Source: Chitinophagaceae bacterium (GTDB lineage Bacteria; Bacteroidota; Bacteroidia; Chitinophagales; REEL01). Taken from it: a DNA stretch of 47,359 bases. The stretch spans positions 1 through 47,359 of the forward strand of contig REEL01000062.1 of assembly GCA_007695095.1 (NCBI GenBank), written 5' to 3'. A model generated the notes under the pieces. That model was not told the DNA's origin. It saw nothing but the letters and a program-made list of their open reading frames with translations, and ran no database searches. Both the position numbers and the translations under genes were made by a program. Of this stretch, positions 35,233-41,788 are shown in pieces (the stretch's first letter is position 1; each line of letters opens with the position of its first letter).

Positions 35233-35414
35233 TTTTATATTATTTTTTCAAAATTCATCTAATTCTAAAACAAAACTAAAGGTAAAAAAAATTGTTAATA
35301 TCATCATTTAAAACCTTTAACTTTTACCTAATAATGATGTTCATACAGAAAATTGTGTACGTATTTTTCTACAAAACGTTGTAAAAGCGTATTTTAGCTT
35401 GAAAATATCAAAAT

Positions 35415-36788
35415 ATGACCGGAATTATTCAACAGATAGTGTTCGTTATAGTGCTAATAGGAGGAATAACTATTTTTTCATTAAAGATGAAAAAGATTAT
35501 TCGAAATATAAAACTCGGTAAAGACTTAGACCTATCAGGGAATACAGGCCAACGAATAAAAAAAATGCTGTTAATTGCTTTTGGACAAAAAAAAATGTTC
35601 AAAAATCTAATACCTGCATTTTTCCATCTGTTAATCTACATTGGATTCATCATTATTAACATAGAAATACTCGAAATTATCTTAGATGGGATTTTAGGGA
35701 AACACCGTATATTTTTCAGTGACCTGGGGATGAATGCTACTCTCTATAGTTTTATAATCAACACTTTTGAGTTTTTGGCTTTAGGTGTAATTATAGCCTG
35801 TGTAGCTTTTCTTATCAGAAGGCACTTTTTGGGAATCAAAAGGTTTCAGCATAGTGATTTAAAACGCTGGCCTAAACTGGATGCTGATATTATACTCTAT
35901 GTAGAGATTGTGCTAATGGGATGTTTTCTGTTTTGGAATGCATCTGATCAAAGCTTACAAAAAATTTATGCTTCCGGTGGCGGAACACCTGAAAATGCTG
36001 CAATTTACGTTGAAACCGGCACTTTTTATCTAAGCAGCTTACTGATGCCTTTGCTTTCAGGTATGGGAGAAGGTAGTTTAATCCTTTTAGAAAGAACTAT
36101 GTGGTGGGGACATATCGTTGGCATTTTAATTTTTCTGAATTATATCCCTTATTCAAAGCATTTTCACATAATGATGGCATTTCCGAATACCTACTTTTCC
36201 AGATTACAACCTCAGGGAGAAATTTACAATATGCCTGAGATTACCCGTGAAATCGAAATGATGATGAATCCGGATGCAGCTCAAAGTGGTGAAGAAGCTC
36301 CGCCCCCTTCAAAATTCGGAGCAAAAGATGTTACTGACTTAAACTGGAAAAATCTACTGGATGCCTACAGCTGTACTGAATGTGGGAGATGTACTGCAGC
36401 TTGTCCGGCTAATCAAACCGGTAAATTATTATCCCCGAGAAAAATAATGATGGATACCAGGGACAGGCTGGAAGAAATAGGAAATAATATTGATAAAAAA
36501 GGAGCAGACTTTGAAGATGGGAAATCTTTAGTTAGCGACGAGTATATTACAGAAGAAGAACTTAGAGCTTGCACTACTTGTAATGCATGTGTAGAAGAAT
36601 GTCCAATCAATATAAACCCGTTGGATATTATTTATGAACTGCGCCGAAATCTGATTATGGAAGAGTCTAAAGCTCCGGGTGAATGGAATTCCATGTTTAC
36701 CAATATAGAAAACAATGCAGCTCCATGGCAGTTTTCACAACAAGACAGGCTGAAATGGAAAGATGACTTAAATGACGAGAACAAATAA
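35415..36788 (+). CDS. Membrane-bound 4Fe-4S dicluster protein (heterodisulfide-reductase-like)
   Basis: The 457-residue protein starts with several membrane helices (about 5-25, 65-90, 110-135, 160-180 and 240-260) in a cytochrome-b/NarI-like layout. It then has a cytoplasmic part with two 4Fe-4S motifs: CTECGRCTAACP starting at Cys320 and CTTCNACVEECP starting at Cys386. This design matches HdrD/DsrK-related electron carriers that pass electrons between the quinone pool and soluble partners. The next gene carries the CCG domains that such proteins usually have at their C-terminus, so the function is split over two genes. Histidines in the membrane part could hold haem, but I cannot confirm this. 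Confidence 0.88.
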   Translation: MTGIIQQIVFVIVLIGGITIFSLKMKKIIRNIKLGKDLDLSGNTGQRIKKMLLIAFGQKKMFKNLIPAFFHLLIYIGFIIINIEILEIILDGILGKHRIFFSDLGMNATLYSFIINTFEFLALGVIIACVAFLIRRHFLGIKRFQHSDLKRWPKLDADIILYVEIVLMGCFLFWNASDQSLQKIYASGGGTPENAAIYVETGTFYLSSLLMPLLSGMGEGSLILLERTMWWGHIVGILIFLNYIPYSKHFHIMMAFPNTYFSRLQPQGEIYNMPEITREIEMMMNPDAAQSGEEAPPPSKFGAKDVTDLNWKNLLDAYSCTECGRCTAACPANQTGKLLSPRKIMMDTRDRLEEIGNNIDKKGADFEDGKSLVSDEYITEEELRACTTCNACVEECPININPLDIIYELRRNLIMEESKAPGEWNSMFTNIENNAAPWQFSQQDRLKWKDDLNDENK

Positions 36789-36797
36789 AATAAAGAT

Positions 36798-37595
36798 ATG
36801 TCTGAAGATAAAATGACAGTACCTACAATGGCAGAATTGCTTGCAAAAGGTGAGAAGCCTGAAATTCTTTTCTGGGTTGGTTGCGCAGGAAGTTTTGATC
36901 AAAGAGCTCAAAAAATTACTATTGCTTTTGTGAAAATTTTAAATAAGCTGAAAATTCCTTTTGCCGTTTTAGGAACTGAAGAAAGCTGCACCGGGGACCC
37001 GGCCAGAAGAGCAGGAAATGAGTTTTTATTCCAAATGACAGCAAAGACAAACATAGAAGTATTGAATGCCTATGAAGTTCAAAAGATTGTTACCACTTGT
37101 CCGCACTGCTTCAATACATTAAAAAATGAATATCCGGCACTGGGAGGAAATTATGATGTGGTTCATCACTCTACTTTTTTACAAATGCTCATAAATGAAG
37201 GGAAACTTAAAGTTGAAGGAGGACAGGCTTTCAAAGGCAAAAGAATCACTTTTCACGATAGCTGCTACCTTGGAAGAGCTAATAATATATACGAGGCCCC
37301 TAGAGAGGTACTGGAAACACTGGATGCTGAATTAACAGAAATGAAAAGCTGCAAAACTAAAGGCTTATGCTGTGGTGCAGGTGGTGCACAAATGTTTAAA
37401 GAAGAAGAAAAAGGAGAAATCAGAGTAAATCAAAAAAGAGTAAATCAGGCTTTGGAAACAAAAGCTGATATTATTGCTGCCGCTTGTCCGTTTTGTATGA
37501 CAATGATGACTGATGGAGTAAAAGAAAAAGATAAGCAAGAAAGTGTTAAAGTTTATGACCTGGCGGAACTAATTGCTGATGCACAGAATTTATAA
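36798..37595 (+). CDS. CCG-domain iron-sulfur protein (HdrB/GlpC/LutA-like)
   Basis: The 265-residue soluble protein has two cysteine-rich CCG-type halves. The first uses Cys29, Cys64, Cys101 and Cys104 (TTCPHC). The second uses Cys156 (HDSCYLGR), Cys191-Cys192 (GLCCGAGGAQM), Cys230 and Cys233 (AACPFC). In HdrB such halves bind non-cubane 4Fe-4S clusters that break disulfides. It starts 9 bp after the membrane dicluster gene and is certainly its partner. The physiological substrate is unknown; lactate, glycerol 3-phosphate or a thiol oxidation-reduction role are options. Confidence 0.92.
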   Translation: MSEDKMTVPTMAELLAKGEKPEILFWVGCAGSFDQRAQKITIAFVKILNKLKIPFAVLGTEESCTGDPARRAGNEFLFQMTAKTNIEVLNAYEVQKIVTTCPHCFNTLKNEYPALGGNYDVVHHSTFLQMLINEGKLKVEGGQAFKGKRITFHDSCYLGRANNIYEAPREVLETLDAELTEMKSCKTKGLCCGAGGAQMFKEEEKGEIRVNQKRVNQALETKADIIAAACPFCMTMMTDGVKEKDKQESVKVYDLAELIADAQNL

Positions 37596-37608
37596 TTAAA
37601 AACGTCTT

Positions 37609-38109
37609 ATGCAAATATTTTCAGAAGCAAAAAAAGTTTTTCCGGATAATGCGCGGGTATGGGTTTATCAAGCTGACAGAAAACTAAACGAATACGAAAA
37701 AATCAGTATTTCCGGTAAACTAAATCGTTTTTTAAATGATTGGGCTGCCCATGGTAAAAAACTGGATTGTAGTGGCGAAATCCTTCATGACTTATTCATA
37801 GTGCTGATAGTTGATGAATCTTTTGAAGCAGCCAGCGGTTGTTCTATTGATAGTTCCGTTAACTTTATACGTTCTATCGGAGAAGAGTTGAATATTAATT
37901 TTTTTGATCGCTTTGCTATAGCTTATGAAGATAATAATGAGATTAAAGTTTGCAGCAAAAATGAGTTTGAAGCTTTGGCAGCAGAAAACAAGGTCAATAA
38001 AAACACCATTGTTTTCAATAATTTAGTCTTAGATTATGCAAATCTAAAAAACAACTGGAAGGTTCCGGCACACCAAAGCTGGCAAAGTAAATTCTTTAAC
38101 TTAAATTAA
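37609..38109 (+). CDS. Conserved Bacteroidota protein often misnamed 'ABC transporter ATPase'
   Basis: The 166-residue protein starts MQIFSEAKKVFPDNARVWVYQADRKL and continues with LSGKL-like and LHDLFIVLIVDESFEAASGCSIDSS segments (quoted in parts). It has no Walker A, Walker B or ABC signature, so the name 'ABC transporter ATPase' seen on similar proteins cannot be right. It contains one notable Cys-rich spot (GCSIDSS) after an acidic EFD-like stretch. It lies 13 bp after the CCG protein gene, and by my recollection this neighbourhood is common in the phylum. That suggests a link with the iron-sulfur complex as chaperone or regulator. Function unknown. Confidence 0.7.
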   Translation: MQIFSEAKKVFPDNARVWVYQADRKLNEYEKISISGKLNRFLNDWAAHGKKLDCSGEILHDLFIVLIVDESFEAASGCSIDSSVNFIRSIGEELNINFFDRFAIAYEDNNEIKVCSKNEFEALAAENKVNKNTIVFNNLVLDYANLKNNWKVPAHQSWQSKFFNLN

Positions 38110-38136
38110 GAAATAAAATTTCCGGCTATTTGTTTC

Positions 38137-39567
38137 CTAAAGACTTAGCTCACTATTCAACACAAAGTCTAAATCAATCAAATTCATGATTTTATTCTTG
38201 GCAGAATTTGATTGAAATTTCAATTTATATTCTTCAGCCTTGTCCTTTTTATCTTTATGCAGGTACTGTGTAAATTTTAAATAATTTTTCCAGTCTTCCT
38301 CCTGATAATCGATTCTTTTCATTAATCGTCTGTAAAGAGACACTTCGTAATCAAACTGAGCCTTTGCATCGTTGATGAGTTGAATTAAAACTGTAAGAGC
38401 CGAGTTTTCCATGCAAATCCAATTACCACTTTTATCTATATATGTTCGATAATTTCTTGCATTCAATAAATAAGCATGTGCATCTGAAAAATCTTTTCTA
38501 TAAAAAGAAGCAACCGCTTTTAAATAATTAAAATAATATTTATACCGATTACTGCATTTGGATAGTAATTCTTCATCTAAATGCTTTTCTAAAAAAGGTG
38601 CTATTTCAGTATATTGCTTATTAGATTTGAGATGATAGCTGTAAATAAACAAAAAGTAGAAATAAACATTTTCATAGGTCATATACCCTTTTATAGATTT
38701 GACATCATTTTTCAATTGTAATAAACTATTTTTAAAAGCTTCTTTATTCCCTTTCAGATAATAAAACTTATTCATTAAAGTCTGAATCGCAAATTTACAA
38801 TCTGGATAAAAATAAGGGATAGAATGGTGTATGTAAATAGAAAGTAAATTATTAACATCTTCCTCCAATGAATCAGTTACTGTTCCTTTACCATTTACAC
38901 AATTAATCTCAAAAGAAACTTTAGCACTTAAATATAAAAACTCGGAAACTTTAGTATTAATCCGGTTATGCAACTCTCCCATTTCTTTTATGATAGAAGT
39001 TACACTATCTATCTTCCACTGTGGGGAATAATAAAATAAGTCCGGACTCTCAAAAACTGTCAGATAAAATAAACGCTCAAGCCGGTATTGAAAGACCTCC
39101 TTCTTCTCATAAACATCTATTTTTTGTTCAAACTCATTCCTTTTCTTAAATTCACAATAACCGGTTAACCAATAGCAAAAATAGATTTCCCTCATTCCTT
39201 TAACCAATTCAAGGTCTTCTGCCTGTTTTCTTACCTTATCGAGAAATTTAATGAACAAATCCGGGTTTTGAGAATATAGTAACAAACGTAATTTTTCAAT
39301 TTTTTCCCTTACATCTACGACTTTATTCTTTTTGATTTGAAGTTTTAAATCTATAATATCCTCTACTACACGATGCTTCAAAGTATAGAAAGCCTGCCTG
39401 TTTTCTTCATAATCCATCAGATATATTAACTGCTCTAAATCACAGGATTGCTTCTTTATAATAGTGTTAACCAGCTTATCTTTCACCGGAAACTTTGAAA
39501 ACTTCTTACCCAATAAAGTAACCTCTTCCGGGCTTAATGACTTCACAATTGATAACAAAATATCCAT
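38137..39567 (-). CDS. Uncharacterised all-helical repeat protein
   Basis: I do not recognise this 476-residue protein. It lacks a signal peptide and membrane helices and is rich in Lys, Glu, Leu, Tyr and Phe. Amphipathic helix pairs run along nearly the whole length (LIYLMDYEENRQAFYTLKHR, IYFCYWLTGYCEFKKRN, YLKAVASFYRKDFSDAHAYL, split), so a TPR-like superhelix is likely. The opening SIVKSLSPEEVTLLGKKF looks like a small capping helix pair. It has its own transcription unit, convergent with the iron-sulfur operon, and its start faces the 562-bp repeat-bearing region. No enzyme motif is visible. Tyrosine-rich helices are a feature worth noting. Confidence 0.7.
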   Translation of the reverse strand: MDILLSIVKSLSPEEVTLLGKKFSKFPVKDKLVNTIIKKQSCDLEQLIYLMDYEENRQAFYTLKHRVVEDIIDLKLQIKKNKVVDVREKIEKLRLLLYSQNPDLFIKFLDKVRKQAEDLELVKGMREIYFCYWLTGYCEFKKRNEFEQKIDVYEKKEVFQYRLERLFYLTVFESPDLFYYSPQWKIDSVTSIIKEMGELHNRINTKVSEFLYLSAKVSFEINCVNGKGTVTDSLEEDVNNLLSIYIHHSIPYFYPDCKFAIQTLMNKFYYLKGNKEAFKNSLLQLKNDVKSIKGYMTYENVYFYFLFIYSYHLKSNKQYTEIAPFLEKHLDEELLSKCSNRYKYYFNYLKAVASFYRKDFSDAHAYLLNARNYRTYIDKSGNWICMENSALTVLIQLINDAKAQFDYEVSLYRRLMKRIDYQEEDWKNYLKFTQYLHKDKKDKAEEYKLKFQSNSAKNKIMNLIDLDFVLNSELSL

Positions 39568-40018
39568 AACTCAACGAATCTTAATTGAAAAATTAAAAGC
39601 TAAAGATAATTGAGCTTTGCGGTAAAAGCCAATTTTATTTCTTTAAATTAAGATTACCTTATTAAACTTCTATGTAAGGATAAAAATGGATAGATGAGGA
39701 TAATGACTTTTGGCTTATTCGTTTGATTATTATAGTTATCCTTAAATTTATCAACCTTTATAATATTGAATATTAAACTTCTAAGCACCGAATTCAATGT
39801 AAGAATAGGCGTTTTTTTTTCTGAAAAAAAAAGTTGTTAATAGTCTTAAAATTATTGAAGTTTAAGTAATAAGCTTTTAAATATGATGCAGTAAGCATAT
39901 CCTTGAGTTTTTAATATAAAAAACAACGTTTTTATTAACATTCTCTTAATAAGTTTAAATTTTCATAAACTACTGAATATCTGCATTTTACACTATCTAT
40001 CACCAGTTTACACATTCC

Positions 40019-40085
40019 TTTTAAGTCTAAATACAATGTAAGAAACTGCACTTTTTTAGCCTGTTTTTAAGTAAAATACAATGTA
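40019..40085 (+). repeat. Pair of near-identical operator-like direct repeats
   Basis: TTTTAAGTCTAAATACAATGTA (given in parts: TTTTAAGTCT, AAATACAATGTA) at 40019-40040 recurs as TTTTAAGT, AAAATACAATGTA at 40065-40085. The 12-mer AAATACAATGTA is identical in both. Their starts are 46 bp apart. The second copy runs into the -7 box of the SUMF1-like gene, as a repressor or activator site might. Confidence 0.7.
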
Positions 40086-40091
40086 TATTTG
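40084..40091 (+). promoter_or_regulatory. -7 element of the surface-protein operon
   Basis: TATATTTG exactly fits TAnnTTTG. TTTT 16 bp upstream (40064-40067) is a weak -33. The ATG follows 38 bp later. The element overlaps the downstream copy of the direct repeat. Confidence 0.5.
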
Positions 40092-40129
40092 GTATGATTA
40101 AACTAATTTTTTACTAAATATTTATTATT

Positions 40130-41755
40130 ATGAAAAGGCTTTACATTTTACTTTTTTTATTTTCTTGCTTATATCTGCCTAAGGCTACCGCCAATAACAT
40201 ACAGGTAGATGATGCTGTTTTGTATAACCAAAATACGGCAGCTACACCATCTTATACACATGTACGATTTGACCTAACCTGGGATAATTCCTGGAGAGTT
40301 TCGGCAGGACCGGCAAACTGGGATGGTGCCTGGTTATTTGTAAAATACCAGATTCAGGGAGAAGAATGGAAACATGCCACTCTTTCTACCGATGCACCGG
40401 ATCATGACGTTTTAAACGACAATGGAACGGCTATGACTATTGACCCTTCACCTGATGGTAAGGGAGTTTTCGTACATCGCTCAGGGGATGGCATAGGAGA
40501 TATTAACCTAAATGATGTCTTATTGAGATGGAACTACGAAACAGACGGTGTTTTAGATACAGATAATTTGCAAATAAAAGTTTTTGCAATAGAAATGGTC
40601 TATATACCGGAAGGTCCGTTTTTTGTCGGTGATGGAAACATTACAACTTCTCCTTCAACTAGGGCTTTCAGTATAAACAATACCGGAAATAATCTTCCTT
40701 ACCGCATTACCAGTGAAGATGCTATAACATTTGCGGCAAGCACTTATACAGGTGATGATTTAGTATATAACCCAAATTTCACCTCAGCTCATACCCTATT
40801 AGCTACCTTCCCAAAAGGTTTTCAGGCATTTTGGGTTATGAAATATGAGGTTACTCAAAAACAGTATTTAGACTTTTTTAATACACTACCTAATAATCAA
40901 ACTATTCGTGGATACAGAAATTTAGGAGTGAATAATTCTCCAACTGCTGAAACATTTAGAAATAACTTTTACTGGGATGGACAGGCAAATAGCGATGCTA
41001 TATTAACTAATGGAAGAAGCGGAGACAGAGCTTGCAATTATCTAAGTACGGCAGATGCCTTAGCCTATGCTGACTGGTCAGGATTAAGACCAATCACAGA
41101 ATTTGAATTTGAAAAAATGGCAAGGGGTACTGATAATACAGATCCGAATAATCCCGTACCGGTATTTCCAACCAATGGCGAATTTGCCTGGGGGAATACT
41201 ACTGTGATGGGTATCAGCAGCTTAGTAAATGACGGGCAAGTGGATGAGAATATAGCAAGTCCTATGACTGCCAACGCCCATAGTACATCTACAATTAACG
41301 GTCCGGTTAGAAACGGCATATTTGCCGCTAAAAATCCAACTTCCGATCAGCGTACTCTTACCGGCGGCTCATATTACGGTGTTATGGAATTAAGTGGTAA
41401 TTTAGAAGAGATAGTTATCGCTGCAAGTTATTGGTCAAGTACAAATAACTCTCCCTCGTGTACATTTACAGGAAATCATGGAGATGGTGAACTTAACGAT
41501 GGCAGAGCGGATGTTAATGGCTGGATGCAAACTGGTTGTTTTAATTCAGCCTGTGATGCAATTATCTCACCTAATACAAGAGCTAATCAATTTATAACCT
41601 TAAAAGGTGGTGCATTCAACTCTAATAACAATTTAATGAGGGTTTCGGACAGAAGTCGTGGTATAATATACTCCTCTGGATGTTCTAGCACAAGCACTTT
41701 ATATAGTAGTAGGTTTAACTATATTGGTTTTCGTGCAGGCCGCACCGCAAACTAA
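40130..41755 (+). CDS. Exported SUMF1/formylglycine-generating-enzyme-fold protein (C-type-lectin-like)
   Basis: The 541-residue protein has a signal peptide (about 1-21, ending KATA). An N-terminal beta domain (about 22-150, VRFDLTWDNSWRVSAGPANW and WLFVKYQI) precedes a SUMF1-type domain (about 155-541). Typical motifs are FWVMKYEVTQKQYLDFFN, LSTADALAYADWSGLRPITE, FEFEKMARG, LSGNLEEIV and the ending YIGFRAGR. SUMF1 domains share the C-type lectin fold and often serve in binding rather than catalysis. The catalytic Cys pair of true sulfatase-activating enzymes is not clear here, so a ligand-binding surface role is favoured. The C-terminal segment is rich in Ser, Tyr and Cys, where related proteins in other systems are hypervariable. 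There is no T9SS tail. Confidence 0.85.
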   Translation: MKRLYILLFLFSCLYLPKATANNIQVDDAVLYNQNTAATPSYTHVRFDLTWDNSWRVSAGPANWDGAWLFVKYQIQGEEWKHATLSTDAPDHDVLNDNGTAMTIDPSPDGKGVFVHRSGDGIGDINLNDVLLRWNYETDGVLDTDNLQIKVFAIEMVYIPEGPFFVGDGNITTSPSTRAFSINNTGNNLPYRITSEDAITFAASTYTGDDLVYNPNFTSAHTLLATFPKGFQAFWVMKYEVTQKQYLDFFNTLPNNQTIRGYRNLGVNNSPTAETFRNNFYWDGQANSDAILTNGRSGDRACNYLSTADALAYADWSGLRPITEFEFEKMARGTDNTDPNNPVPVFPTNGEFAWGNTTVMGISSLVNDGQVDENIASPMTANAHSTSTINGPVRNGIFAAKNPTSDQRTLTGGSYYGVMELSGNLEEIVIAASYWSSTNNSPSCTFTGNHGDGELNDGRADVNGWMQTGCFNSACDAIISPNTRANQFITLKGGAFNSNNNLMRVSDRSRGIIYSSGCSSTSTLYSSRFNYIGFRAGRTAN

Positions 41756-41788
41756 TTCAGTCATGCAATATCCTTTAAAGCGTTTCTT

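Larger units (their letters stand above)
39568..40129. other. 562-bp gene-free region with imperfect direct repeats
   Basis: It lies between divergent genes and has no convincing frame. It is very AT-rich. A 13-mer, TATTAAACTTCTA, occurs twice (39660-39672 and 39771-39783). The second copy is followed by CAATGTAAGAA (39795-39805), which recurs at 40034-40044. Four loosely related units of the form TTAA(A/G)-TCTA-CAATGTA can be aligned across the region. The last lies on the promoter of the next gene. Confidence 0.7.

Noticed and set aside
37609-38109. ABC transporter ATPase
   Set aside because: No Walker A, Walker B or signature motif can be seen; the name appears to be a propagated error.
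39568-40129. CRISPR array
   Set aside because: The repeats are few, imperfect and unevenly spaced (46 to about 240 bp), with no cas genes in the window.
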